A DNA stretch of 64,000 nucleotides, from contig VZTG01002133.1 of NCBI GenBank assembly GCA_013397845.1, forward strand, positions 959,122 through 1,023,121, given 5' to 3'. A model generated the notes under the pieces. It saw only the letters and a program-made list of their open reading frames with translations, did no database searches and had not been told where the DNA came from. Position 1 is the stretch's first letter; every line of letters begins with the position of its first letter. The DNA is from Melanocharis versteri (taxonomy: Eukaryota > Chordata > Aves > Passeriformes > Melanocharitidae). The translations under genes were made by a program, and so were the position numbers. Shown in pieces: positions 51,059 through 64,000 of the stretch.

Positions 51059-54000
51059 TTTGTTGAGAATATTTCCCTCTGCTGTTGTTTTCTCACATGG
51101 AGAGTGCTGCTCACTGTGTGTGTGTAATGTGAAGAACACTGTTGAAGCTCAATGAATTCCAACACAGTTTTCTATGTGAGGATTAGAAGTATAAAGAATC
51201 TACTAAAAGCTCTGTAAGGTCTCCAAAGACCATGAGTGGATGTGCAAAATGAATGTTCTAAGGCAAAATGCCTTCAATCACATGGGACCTCATATCTCTT
51301 ATCATGATATTATAGCTGAAGTCTTGGGGTTGAAATTCTTCCTATAGAGTTACATAGGTAAGGTGCAAAAATTAGTCATGGCTAAGGTGTGTGTGTAGCA
51401 GTGGGATGCTTTCTCTAAAGCAAAAACTGTTTTTTGAGGCAGCATAACTTCAAACCACAGCAAAGACATTTTATTATAGTACATCTGTGAACAGGATGTT
51501 AAATGTTTGACATGTTTATTAAAAAACCCGAACACTGCACATTATCCATCTGCTGTGATTACTGTACAGGTAGGCAGCTGGGACTGTGAATGGAAAAATC
51601 TATGGGCTTCTGTGCAGCCCATCACTGCTGCTGCCAAAAGCCCTCAATAATATATCTTCATGGTGAGCCATCTACTGTACTTCAAGGCGTTGTTGGCATT
51701 TCCCTCCTTCCTAATTAAAAGGAACCATTTGACATCTTGGCTGAACCCGTTTGGTGAAGTTACTTGTGTCGATCAGATTTGGTGTGTGTTTTGGAATATG
51801 AATTATCCTGAAGATTCATAGCTTGTGAGCTTATTTGTGCAAGGAAACTGTACTCAGCTTTCAGGATCAGGAGAGGAATTTAGCTGATGGTTTGGCTGGT
51901 TCAGCCAAGTATTTTTCTTTGGTGGACTTCAAGATTGAGTTCTCCTAATCTCTAGAAATATTACATTTCAGGATAAAAGTGCTCACTAGAAGTATTGGTT
52001 GCCTTGGCCTGCCCAGTGCTGATTCTACAAAATGTGGGTAAGAGCTGAATTCCACCATTCACCCTTCCCTGTTTCCTGCTTTATTCTGTCACGCCAGATG
52101 TTTTTGGTTGGTTCGCTGACTTCAGAATTTTTAGTAAATCTCAACCCAGAACTGGAAATATTCCATCTCAAAGGTTTTATCTATAGCTTAGGTTTTGTTT
52201 GTGTTAAGTACTGTGTTGTTATCCTCTTACTGTGCACTAAAACTGTTTATTGAAGTAGCAAACTAACATTGCACAGACCCTTTGCAATTGTCTTAACACC
52301 CGTTGCATCCAACTGGTGTTATTCAATATCAAAAATTCAAGGAAAAAACATCCCAAAAATTCTCAGTTTTTTTGTAGCTACAGCAGAAGTAAAAGGTAAA
52401 AGCTGCAAGAAGATTAATGAGATTACTTATTTAGTAGTCCAGAATGCAAAAAGTATTCCTCAGACTATCATCCACCATTTCTGTTGCCTCAGGCAAAGAG
52501 GATGCTTCAAGCTTGCTTCTAATTTTACTGAGTATATTCAGTTTCCTGTGTAGCTTAAGATCATTACTTGTTTCATTAATATATTGTGACTAAAAAGTAA
52601 AAATCATAAAAAATTCAAACTTTGTTTTCAGCTATGGGATTGCATCTCATAGCCGTTGAACTGTCACTCAATTTTTCTGGGCTTTTTTGGTCTTGTTCAT
52701 ATGCGGCTATGAAGAAAGTTGATATTTGCTTCTAATTTATATCTGCAACTTTTTTATTACCTTCAAATATTGTTACTTTTTCTTTGATCTTCCCTAGACA
52801 AAAATGTTTTCCTATGATTTTTTAAATCAATATTTATCTTCATTCTTTCTTTTACCTGTAATTGAATTCTGGAAAAAGTGAAAATGTTGGAAGCAAAGTT
52901 AGGCTAAATCATAGTATCCCCATGCTGGTGATCCACAGGAGTCTTAGCTTCGTCTTTCTATTGGTTACACTGCAGTAAATTAGATAGATGCTCCTTGTCA
53001 CACCCAATTTTGCAGGTGAGATCCCAAGACAGTCATGGCAGTGTTGAGTAATTGCAGTCAGCATCGTGGGAAAATGCACTGGGAGAGTCAAGGGGAGAGC
53101 AGGGTGTGAATCATACACACATAGGAGTTTTCCATCTCAAACCTAACCCACAGCACTGTTACAGCGGAGTAATAGAGCCAGAGAGTGAAATGTTTGCTCT
53201 GCGTTGTTTTTATTTGTTGTCGTTGGGTTTTTTCACTCTCAAACAAAGGTTCTGCACACCAACAGAGTCATGGCTTCATGATTTTCTCCCTTAGCTGCCA
53301 CAATACTAGCCTTTATTAAAATACTACATCAAACTCAGCTGCCCTCTATTAGAGCAGAATCTTAATTTTTCAGAGATCCTTATAAAATTGTCTGTCTTCT
53401 CTCTGAAAATATCAAATTAAGTTTGTGAGATTTCTCTAATCCAATAACAATTATTACGTGCTCAAATAGAAAAAAAAAAGTGTCTTTACAAGTTAACTAA
53501 CATAAAGCATTTGTAGATTCTGCAAGTCAATTTGAACTGAAAATTATATTGGTAAGGACTCATGTTAGGAAATATGAAGGAATGAAACTACAGTCCTACC
53601 CACTGAGCTGCCCAAATATTTACTCACTGTACTTCAAAGAAATTTTTTGTTAGAAATTATGATGGAATGCTTTTCACTGCAATCTCCCAAGGGTCTTAAC
53701 ATTAAAAGTAGAGCCTTCATCTCTTTGATGAATTAGAGAAAGTGGTCCATTTTATCTGTGGAATTCTAATGCCTGTTTCTGTAAAAGTAGATGAAAATAG
53801 GGATCTGATGGAAATAAGCTGAATGACACCATTAAAGAGGGAAAAGCTGGGCTGGGAAACTTCCTTTTAGATATTCAACCAGACCATATTCCATTTGCTG
53901 GTTCTAACATGGTCGTTCAGAATTTATTTCTCTCTGCATAAGGTTTAAGAATTCCTCCTACTGCTCTGGATAGCTCTTCATAACAATAGTAACACAATGC

Positions 54001-55027
54001 ATTTCTGTAGAATTAAAAGATCAGTGTGATAGATACTTATCTTCCTACAAACCTTCCCTTCTGCTCCTTCAGCATGTGGAATGAAAAATTTTATAGTGTT
54101 TAATATCGGTGGCTCCAAAGTGAGGACTTAGGCTTTATTTAAAATTCATTCACACCTCATACAATTAACAAGCTGCCTAAAATAATTGGGAGATTGCTTT
54201 TGTGGCATGTATAAAATGATTTAGTGGATTAGCATATCATAAAAGAGTCTGGCTTCAGAAAGTACCCACTCTCATTGGTGCGTACACAATTTACCACTCT
54301 TGGCCTTGGAAAATTCTCATTTTATGGTGTATAAATTAGCATATGTGTTTATATGGGCTTATACACGAAAGATTGTTGCATTTTTAAAGGCTGTTGCACT
54401 TTGTGATTTATCCTCTCACTGTCTTTTGGGGACATTCTGTGGAATTGGTAGACTCTTTCAAAATGGTCCCTGTATTTAATTCAACACGACAATATAACTT
54501 GTTCGTTATGTACTCTGTCCTCATATATGAGTCTCTTTAAATGTTTTGAAAATGAAGTCTCATTTTTCGGGCAGTGCAGGTACTGTGCAGAAGGGGTGAG
54601 AGATCACAGAATGGGTGGGTAGCACCCATGGTTGGCATCTGTCACGCTCTTGGTACGCTTTACTCTGTGTTCACCCAGTAGATGCAATCTTTTTAAAAAT
54701 CCACCATGCCCACAGGAAAGAAGGAGCATTATATCACAAAAAGTGAATGTCTTAGGTGGAAGAGGATGCTTTTATAACTAAAATAATGTAGACACTGAAT
54801 ATGTAATATGTTATTAATAGTCTTAGGCGCAATTTAACTTCTCCTTTAGAAATTACAATCTTTTTCAGCTTTTCACTAGTTCTGTATAACCATAATTCTT
54901 ATTTAAAATGTTATATCAATGTGAGACCAAAGTCTGACCTTAAGTTAACTGATATTACACAGCCTATCTTCACACTGCTCTAGATGATCTCGTCTGGTTC
55001 TGATATTCTCTTCAGGAGTATCATTGT
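51059..55027. other. Unique AT-rich non-coding interval
   Basis: No gene, RNA gene or repeat family is recognised. Open frames reach only about 94 codons (52269-52553) and have no known motif. Confidence 0.5.
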
Positions 55028-55133
55028 CATAGAATCACAGAATCACAGAAAGGCTTGAATTGGAAGAGAACTTACAGATAATCTCATTCCAACCCCTGTG
55101 CCCCCATCCAGCCTGGTCTTGAACACCAGGGAT
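55028..55133 (-). mobile_element. CR1 LINE 3'-terminal fragment
   Basis: This very short antisense CR1 tail retains the terminal octamer repeat in clear form (CATAGAATCACAGAATCAC). It is followed by TTGAATTGGAAGAGAACTTA, ATCTCATTCCAACCCC and a shortened CCTGGTCTTGAACACCAGGG segment. It ends by about 55133, and deletions have removed the PMAGG-type middle section. Confidence 0.9.
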
Positions 55134-58100
55134 TATCTGTTGTATTTACTATTCCTTGTCCTTCCAACTTCAGTGTTGCAACTTCCTCTTTTTTTTTTCT
55201 TTTATTTTCAAAGTTGGTGGATAGGCAACTAGTGATTAGTGGGAATAGTTTAAACCAGCCTTCTACTATTTTCAGTAAGCATCTCTCCTTTTCCATTTAG
55301 ATGAACGCTCTGAATAAAAACCCATGTATGGGAAGCATTAAAGTTGGCTTCCTGTATCACATTTACCAGATATGTGAGGAAAGCATATGAAAAAGCTTTC
55401 AAGTGTTGCTGTGCTGACAGCTGCTTGCGGGGGAGGTCAGAGCCTTTCAGCGATCTGCCACTCTGCAGTAACTGTTCAAAGCGCCGCCGAGGCTGCCCCG
55501 TGCACATCCATTTAGCAGGAGCTGCTCGTCCTCCCCTTGCTCCACTGAACTCGGTGAAAAAACATCCTTTAATGGAATAGGAGCAGGCTGTGACCTCAAT
55601 ACCCAAATCAAAAATTGATCTTTTGGTGCACTTTTTTGCAGTCTGCTGCTTTAGATTATATCTATATTTATATACCTTAATAAAATCTCTATCTTAGCGT
55701 ACAATTCAGACCTGACTGAAGAGCTGAATAAGAATTGGAGCTCAGTGTGCTTTAAGATTCTGCTGGTCTGGAATACTTGTTGCTTGTATGTGCAAGCTTC
55801 CGCAGTATGTTTCTGTGAGAAAATCCAAGTGCATTATTCCTTTTATGCACCTGACCCTCCGCTCTGAGTTGTGTCATGCAGTAAGGCAGAGGGTGACACA
55901 GCCCGTGCAGTGTAGAAGCATCAAGCAATCTCATTCTGCAATTCAGGCCAAGAAGTCCTGTGGTATTTATAGCAGGTGTTAACCCCCTGACCTCCCGGCC
56001 TCTCTTCACCGTGGAGTTCCATGAAATCGTTGTGCTCTCTGGAGCTCTTCACGCCAGCTGAGGGAGCTGACTCCTCAGACAAAGATGGGACAAAAGGAAC
56101 AGTACTCAGGCAGGCTGTACTCTGTGCTCTGCAGATCCTCACTGTGGATGCCATTGGGTTGAATTTCATACCTGCATTCAGATGAGGCAAGGCATAAAGT
56201 GATACCAGGCATTTGAGTGAGAGCAATGCAAAGGATTAACTATCAGAAACCTTTTGGGGCTGTTTTCGACTCCTTCATCTTGGCTTTTGTGATTTGGCTT
56301 TTAAATCTTAATTGTGTGGGGGTGATAAGTCCAGATAAGCCTAGGTGATAATCACAGTTTTAAAAAACCTGCTCTGACATAGCTTGCATGACAGCCTAAT
56401 CCAAAATACAGCAGTAGTTCTCTGTAATCTTAATGGTAAATGTTGACTTTATCCAAGCTTACAATTACAAATCCTCATTTAGACTTAACAGAAGATTGCT
56501 ACGAAGGAAAAGCTAGTGACCTTAAACTTTTGTACTCTGAGCATGTATAAACGGCTCCCTCTATTTCAGTGTGATTTCTGTATATGGGAAAAACAACACC
56601 CAATGTCTCTTTTGTTGCATTTAGTGAATGATGACTGATAGCCCTAAAATCCAGTATATGGCATTTCTCACTATTGTTACATAAATTGCCTCAACTTTTT
56701 TTTGTGCTATCATTGATTTCTGACTGCTTCCTTGTTAAACACTGCTGAGGGCAATCTGTCAGGGACTTGCACGGTAGTGATGGGACTTTACAATGGTGAA
56801 CTGACATAATTCTTTTAAAATTCCACCAGCTAAATATCTGTTTAGTCATTTTTAGTGCAGCAAGATCATTTCAGAGAACCATTTTTCAGCTGAGTGTGGA
56901 ATTTGAACTATTTAAGGAGGACTAAACTCAAAGCACAATCAAGTTCAGTAATTACCTGTTCTTTGCACTATTGCCTGTCCTTAAGTCTTCCCTGGAGAAG
57001 GGTAAAATCGAGCTATTTGGGTTCTTGGAGAGTGGGGGCAGTTGGCATTCAGTGTTTTGAAACACTCCACATAGAGAAAAAAGTGGCCTCTAATTCAATT
57101 AGAACGTGGATATTCAGACTTAAATTTAAGACCCATTTCTGTTTAAAAAAAAGACTAACCTTTGTGCAGATGAGCCTCAAGTCCTGCTCCATAAGGTTTT
57201 GGAAGGGGTTCCATGGAAATGCAGTCAGTTTTATGCTGTCCTGTTACGTTTGAGCACATGCACATCACGTTCATCTGTTTTCTTCTGTTCTTACACCGAC
57301 CAGGCTTTTTGGATGTCTGTAAAATATAACCTGGAATTCTCGTTTCACTGCAAAATACATTGAAAGATTTGAACTTTCTTTAGAAACAGAAATGCTTCCA
57401 CTGCAGGAGTTGCTGACATCTTGAAATTAGTTTTCCTAGAACACAGAAGAAAAGTTTTTAAATATTAAAAAGACATAGGAAAAAAATGGTTGTTAATATC
57501 AGAACAAAATTTCAGTGGCAGCTAACCTGCTATTTAAAGCTAGTGTGCCTACTTTGAATTTGCATTTTGAAACAATGGCTTTCATTTCAAATGTTCTTAT
57601 AGAAAAGTTTAACACCATTTACATTGTGGATCACAGATGTATTTTGTGCAGAAGATTTTCAAACAAAGCCTTTCAAGTGGCTTTACTGGAGACTGAAGAG
57701 CAACAGGATATGAGCCCTGGTTCCATTTAAGCCTGGAGACTAAAGTGTGCAAATAGTACAATTTTAAGCATATAAATGGAGAAGTGCAGGTAGGCACTGC
57801 CTTCATCTCCAAGTGTGAGGAATATATGGCTTTGGAATTTGATTCCACAAATATGCATTCACTTAAAAGAAACTCATTGGAGCCCTTTCCCTTAGATTAA
57901 ATTCTAACAAGCAGGACTGAGGCATAAGAGATTTGTCTTTCCTGCACAAGCCAGATTGAACCTAGGAAAAGAATCATTAAAATAGTTTATTATAGTAAGT
58001 TAATATCTTCATCTATTAACAGATTGTTTTGTATAGGGAAGAACATGACATTTCATAATTCTCTGACAATTTAGATCTGTGGCAAAGAGTTTAATGAAGA

Positions 58101-60830
58101 CAGACATTGACACAAATGTACCGTATTCTTATGACAGTATTTATATTGGGGTTATATTTTTTTCCTTGACTTTTAACCCAAACAGTTTCTGCTTTATTCC
58201 AATGAGTTTTTATGAGAATTATCTTTTGTAAGAAAAGTACAAGAGAGCCTATAGCTCATTGATTTTATTCCAAAATCTTTAACAGCCTTCTAGTTCAGTG
58301 CTTTTCTTTTGGACAATGTTAAAAAAAAAAAAAAAATTATTTGTGTTTAATTTTTTTGTAACTGAAGGAAACCAGGCAACAAATTCCCATTTAAAAGTGG
58401 TTATGACAAATAGAGAAGCAGTAATTATTTTTCACGACTTCTTGACCTATTTAATCAAATCCCTACTGCTGGAAAAAAAATGTCATTTTTTACTTGCACT
58501 TTTCTTTATTTATCTCTCATGTATTTATCAGGTGATTAATGTTAAATATGCAGCTTATTCGTCCCTGGAGAAAAGCAATATTGATTTTATTCACAGAATA
58601 ATTTAATTTCCATCAGTATTTTAACTTCAATAGATTCAGAACTTTACCTGAGGAATTGAAAGAAATGCTACTTAAAGGAAATGAAGTTTTGCTATTGATG
58701 AATCAGGAAGTACCACACATTAATTCATGGCAAAATTAACTGAGGTATCATAATTATTATGGATCAGACTTTAAATTCATGCCAGAACTTAGAAGAAGCT
58801 ATGGTAATTAATGTATTACAACTAGATGTCTTTTAAAAATTGTAATTTTTTTTTTTTTTTTGTAGCTGAGTGGGAAAATTCTTCAGCTAATCTTAAAATT
58901 TAAGAAATACATTGTAGAGATACAATGTGTTAAGCTCTGGTTTGTTATAAAGAAACTTGAATTTTTAAAATTTCTAACCTTTTACAGTAATTATCTCATT
59001 TAGGAGATGATTTTTTATATGGATTCTTGTAGATACTTAATTCACATGCTGTAACAAGGACAGGAGAGCATAACACAGATGGGGTAATGGACAATGTTAA
59101 ATGTTGGCATTGATGCAGTTTTCCCTCACATGAGATATTGCACCATGGTCAATGCAGCCTAATAAATTTTGACCATCTGGTGGTATTAGAAATGGAGTTC
59201 CCTGCCACAGAAGAGGAGAAACATGGTATGAGAGACTTCATTTGCCTGACCACAGCTCTGGAATTAAATTTCTTCCTAAGCAAGCAATTTTTACAGGTGC
59301 AGTCCACATATTTTTGCTACAGTCCACAGAGGTTTTGGGTTTTTTCTTCTCTTTTGTAGCCAGAGAAATATTCCTTCTACCCCAACAGTCTTATCCTGGA
59401 AGGAATATTCCCTACTGATCCAATCTCTCTACATTTTAGATGCCTGGGTTGGAATTTCTATATATTTTTTGATAAGAACCATATAATCTGGATAGAAAAT
59501 TGTAAACAATACTAAACAAACTGGAGTCATGCTGCCAGGTAACTCATCATGCTGTCTCAGTTTTGAAAGAGGCAAAACTCAGGGGAAATCTGAATTGGAA
59601 AAGTTACATAATTTTGAGAAAAGGAGAAAACTTATTGTTTTTTTTAAAAAAAAACGACTCAAAATCGATTTTTTTCTTTTATACCCCAAAGCTCCTGTTC
59701 CTGTAGATTAAAATGTGATTTCTTCCTGTGTCATTTGCCAGGAAGTTTGACAGACATGTCCAGATTCATGTCTCCCTACGTCTTATTGCATGAGCACTTA
59801 CCAGGAATTGCTCTCGGTAAAATGTATTAGGTATGCCTTTTAATGCTCTGACAGTTAATAAGTTCTCAGTTGGTTCAGGGACTAGAAGTGTTTGTTCATG
59901 TTTTAAGATTAATAAGTGAGGTTAAAATCTGTCATTTAAAGAAAAAAAAATTCCTCCCCTGCCCAGTTTATTCCAGCCCCTAAACACAATTCACTCCTTG
60001 GTGTGTGATAGTTTTGCAGTTTTGCTTGAAAGCATGATTACACAGAGCGTTTAGACTAGCAACTCTGGGCTTTGGAAATTGCTGCAAAGGTTTAATAACT
60101 GAAACAATTTAACCCAACTTTAGCAACTGGTTGTGGTTCAGACCATAGCTGCACACCCTGCAGCAGGACGGTGTTTGGAGAGGCAACAGGGCTCTGAGTG
60201 CCCCCGAAAGTGGCTCAAAGCTTTGCACTGAGTGAATTCTCTCTGCTACAGCCTTGCTGTTGACAACCTGCTGGCACTGGAGCAAGGCTGCAGAGACGTG
60301 CTGAGACTGCTTGGTTCAGGAGGGGCCTTGTGGCATCCTCCAGCCCCAGCCCAGGCCGTGAGCAGGTGGGTGGGCAGCTGTGGGCTGAGTCCTCGGTCAG
60401 TCCTGGGCTGGGGCACAGGGAGCACAGGCACTGCTCCATCCCGAGATGGTGTGTGATTCCCCAGATGGTTCACATGCACGCTCCTGCTCCCCTTGTGGCA
60501 CGGACCTGGAGATCTGTGATGTTGTTTTCATCCGTTATTGACTGTTAAAGGAGACTCATGACCTGTGAACATTAATGTTAAAGGCTACTTGTAAAATTAA
60601 GTACTGTCTTGAGGAAGAGGGGTTTGCCTCTATTTGGGAGCTGTTATATGAGGAAAAGCCATTGCTAGGCATTTGTTTATTTCTTGCCAAAGCCCCCCAG
60701 GATTTATGCAACTCAGTGTGTTTTCAGCAAAAGTTGTGAAGAGAGTTGGGGAAGAGTGACCTCCTGAAGCAGAGACCGTTTCTAGCCTGTTAGCAGTAGA
60801 TCTAGAGGTTTAGGGCTTCCTCCTCCTCAC
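55134..60830. other. Unique non-coding interval
   Basis: There is no recognised gene. A short CpG cluster lies at about 55430-55570 (eight CpGs in 140 bp by eye), overlapping chance open frames on both strands (plus 55344-55580, minus 55250-55606) whose products I do not recognise. An A16 run lies at 58321-58336 and a T16 run at 58846-58861. A GC-richer patch at 60240-60450 carries overlapping frames on both strands but no family signature. Confidence 0.5.
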
Positions 60831-60851
60831 AGGTGTTTGTAACAAACACCT
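60831..60851. repeat. Perfect 10-bp inverted repeat
   Basis: The arms AGGTGTTTGT and ACAAACACCT are exact reverse complements separated by one A. Each arm contains an AGGTGT T-box-like core and a TGTTTGT forkhead-like core. It could form a small cruciform or a paired protein-binding site. Confidence 0.9.
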
Positions 60852-63800
60852 TCCATCAGCCTACTGGTGTCAGGGAATATCAGCACACAGCTTTCAAAAG
60901 TTTAACCTGCCTATTTATGTATTTAATTAATCTTTCAACTTCACTCAAAAATATACATAGATAAGTATGAAAGAAATAACAGCCTGACCCAACGCCTGTG
61001 CCCGTGACCTCCTTGCCAAATCAGCCCTGTCTGAGGTAAGGTGGGGGTCCTCTTCCCTGTTTAAACGTGGCTTCACACTCTACACTCCACAGATCTTTCC
61101 AGAATTACACTGAACCTGGTGGGTGAAAATTTGTCATTCCAACAACAGTAGCATGAAAGAGAGGCTCTGAGAGAAGCCGGATTTGAAACTGCAATTTCTG
61201 GTCTTTCCTCTCTCAGTTTTTGTTAACTGGGTGCCCTTTCTCTTATATACCTCTAGGGGAGCAAAATGTTGGTCAGGTTGTATCCAATATTATCTGTTTC
61301 TTAATTGTTATGTTATTTATTGTACATGACAGAGCTTACTGGAATTCAAATGCCCACCAGTAAACTTTCAAACAGATCAGGTTCTCCAGGTGAGCTGCTG
61401 TGCTGAATGAATTGTAGTGGGTGTTTATAGCAGCCATGGAACTGGAACTGTGGGAGAAAAAGGATATGAGTAAGGCTCCTAATTTGAGCAGTATTACAAG
61501 AGATAGCAGTGGCCTTTTGTGACTCATAACAAAATGAATTATGACTTCAGGAATCAACTAAAAGCTGTGGCTCAGTCCCAGAGGGTTGCGTTTTCCCACT
61601 GCTGCATATCCCCACTCCAAGCCCTCTTTAATCTTTTGGTATAACTGACAAAAGAGTAAATTGGGCAATTCTCTTGTTTCAGGATGAAATGCTTTTAATG
61701 CTACCTTGACCTGTGATCTCTGGGATGAAAGAAAATTAGGTTAATTATTAATTTATGTGGATTTTTTTCCTTGAGAAGTGACAAAAAAGCCCTCTAAGTT
61801 GTTTGAATTATTTTGTTTTGTTCATACAGCCAGTGTTAAATGAAAGAAATAATTTGACCAACTGGTTTTCAATTTCTCATTGAAAGTAAATGAAAGTGTG
61901 GATTGATTCTGACTTAAATAGGGAAAGCGCAGCATTCAAATTTTTATGCAGCTCTTTTGATTTTTCTTTTTCCATGCAGGATTGAATAAATATTGAAATG
62001 TACTTTTATACTAAACATAGAATTTTACATATATCTTTTTTCCTTAACTTTATAACTATATTTTGCAGCTTTGTTTTTCTATTCACAGTCCAAAGGAAAA
62101 TCAGACAAAATGTAGTTTTCAAACTGGCAAAGTAGGCCTCCCTATAGCTTTTCATCAAGAGATTATAAAAATCTATCAAAGTATGAACTCTGCATCCTTT
62201 TAAAAATATTTTATTTTACTCCCTTCCTGTAAGCAAAATATGCAAAACAAAATAAAAAATTGCTCATCAAAATGAAATGTATGTTAATGAGTCATAACTG
62301 TCAAACAAGCAGTTCTTTCCTTTTGATGATTGAAATAATTGACTTTGGTAAAATGAACATTAACACGTAAGTGGTGGTTGCTACAGGATGTTCATTTCAA
62401 TTATGACCCTAAAGCAGGACACCAAGAGATAAAGTGACCTGGGTTTAATAGGTTTTCATCCCTCCCTCTGCTCATCATGAGCACAAGATATCAGAGAATT
62501 GGGGCACTATCTAATACTTTAGTGCTTTTTAATTTAAAGGTTGTGTTTGGAAGTTTTGAGCAGCTCCTTTCTCCAAGGCCAGAGCTCCAATCGGTATAGA
62601 GAGCTCAGACCAAAACTGAAACCTGTGCCTGTACTTGCTGCAGATCTGTTTAATATGTGACTTCCATAGGCTTTGATTCCTTTCTCAGAGCCAGGTTTCA
62701 CCTAATGTTTATCTCCTATCTAATTGAAAAACATGTTGAGGGCAGGAAAAAATGTAGTCTTGTGCTAACAGTCTTTTCCTGAGGCCGCCACTTTGTCCCA
62801 GTGGAAAGGCAGGGATCCTCCAGAGTTAAAGGCTGTTTGGGTTGGGCTCTTAGCACTCAGCAGAATTATCTGAGTTGAGCAGATCAAAGGGTAGAAACTG
62901 TGCAAGGAGATTCTGCTCTTGGGCCACTGATGGATGGCTTTGTTCACCTATAAAATAAGCAGCCCTTCGGAGAGCAGGGCAGGAAAATCATCCAGTGCAG
63001 TGTGAAAATCCGATAGCACTGGGGAATGAATGGCCCTTTTACAGTCGGGAGATCTAAAATAAAACCTGCAGCTGTGCAGCCAGGAACTCAGGACAGTTCA
63101 GGGCACTGTTCCACACAAGCCTCAGCCCCGTCTAACTGGGAGCTCTCACACGTAGATCTCCCCTCCAAATAAATTACTTTCCCTTTGGATCAGTGAGTCA
63201 TATTCCAGAAACAGAGGGAATGACTAAGTCTAATATGAGGAAAGGGTAAGGAACACGTCAGTGGAGTTAGGAGGGGAAAGGAGACAGAATTAAACCATCA
63301 CTTTTGGCAGCGATGCACAGTTTGATGAAATTAGGCACAACATGAAACTGTGCCTCCAGAGAGCTTGGGTGAATTTGAGATATTTTAGAAAAAAAATAAT
63401 ATGAAGCCTCTTGCTATGAGTAGTAAGTAGTTGTACAGTGTGGTTTTGGGGCATTTCTACCAAAGGGAGAAAAATCATAAAATCTTTTTGATGAGAAATT
63501 ACGTCTATGAAAAAAAAAAAAAAATTACCTGTATTAGGCTAGAAGTTTTATTTTTCCAGTGGGATTTTTACCAACACCTGACCCGTTCAAGCAGTTTAGC
63601 TCTCATTTCCTATCACTTTAGGCTGACCCTGACATACATCTGCAACAGCTGTTTCTGGATTTTATCAAACTGAGTTTAGTGATGGTGAATGTTAACTCGT
63701 TGTGGTTGTAAGTCGGCTTGTGAAGCACCAGCTCATACAATATTTGATGTCCTGTTTGCACTCCTTTTCTTCATCTTCCCTATTCGTTGCTTTTTGCTCC

Positions 63801-64000
63801 AATTCTTACTCTCCGGAAGACCTTCACTGTTTAATTTTTGTGCCGTTTTATTTTTTTTCTCCATGGCACTGTTGGGTAGCAAGGTTTTTTATAACTCAGA
63901 CCTTTTTCCTGCAGAGGGACAGCGCGATCCATCCGAGGCTCCCATCCATCTGGTGAGGCACAGACAGCAGCTGACATTGGGGCAGGTTTGTAAGTAGAGC
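60852..64000. other. Unique non-coding interval
   Basis: There is no recognised gene or repeat family. An A-run lies at about 63510-63524. A hydrophobic 102-codon plus-strand frame near the right edge (63689-63997) has no motif I know and is probably chance. Confidence 0.5.

Noticed and set aside
52017..52037. 21-nt microexon-like pair on the plus strand
   Set aside because: The acceptor tract is interrupted by purines (GCCTTGGCCTGCCCAG) and there is no further support.
55250..55606. 118-codon minus-strand frame and 78-codon antisense partner
   Set aside because: Both sit over the CpG-richer patch where stops are rarer; neither resembles a known protein.
56894..57253. 119-codon plus-strand frame
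   Set aside because: No family resemblance, and the composition follows the local AT-rich background.
1..64000. CRISPR arrays, tRNA or rRNA genes, bacterial-type operons, phage or plasmid modules
   Set aside because: No regularly spaced repeats, no cloverleaf or rRNA-like sequence and no long coding frames were seen; the CR1 and LTR content is avian.

Overview
The window looks like AT-rich, non-coding bird DNA. Six fragments carry the 3' end of CR1 LINEs, the dominant avian interspersed repeat. One solo LTR has the layout of a well-known avian endogenous retrovirus LTR family. The rest is low-copy sequence with short microsatellites and homopolymer runs. The host is a bird, possibly a passerine or other neoavian; the species cannot be fixed from the sequence. 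Nothing looks bacterial or plasmid-like.

I found no host protein-coding gene that I can defend. Open frames are short, lack codon-like composition and occur on both strands at the density expected by chance. The window is therefore either intergenic desert or the interior of one or more very long introns. Sequence alone does not decide this, although several splice-site-like arrangements (1490-1504, 31202-31365 and 40708-40814 on +; 48380/48381 on -) would fit a long intron.

Layout. 1-3.2 kb: a CR1 fragment, a small CpG-richer patch, a candidate 15-nt microexon and an imperfect tandem duplication around an unresolved base. 3.23-3.82 kb: solo ERV LTR with a near-perfect 5-bp target duplication. 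3.8-9.7 kb: unique sequence. 9.7-10.4 kb: a minus-strand remnant whose translation matches the C-terminal dimerisation domain of hAT DNA transposases, with a hAT-like inverted-repeat start sequence nearby. This is the most interesting item because DNA-transposon relics are scarce in birds. 10.4-13.4 kb: unique sequence with a conserved-enhancer-like stretch. 13.4 and 20.9 kb: plus-strand CR1 tails. 14.2-14.5 kb: purine-rich block. 21-44.9 kb: unique sequence with (CAT)n, (TA)n and T/A runs. 44.9-45.6 kb: the longest CR1 copy, with a frameshifted piece of reverse-transcriptase ORF2. 50.9 and 55.0 kb: two short CR1 tails. 55.1-64 kb: unique sequence with one perfect 10-bp inverted repeat.

There is no operon, pathway or gene system here. 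The recognisable elements are independent, decayed insertions. No novel coding system was found.
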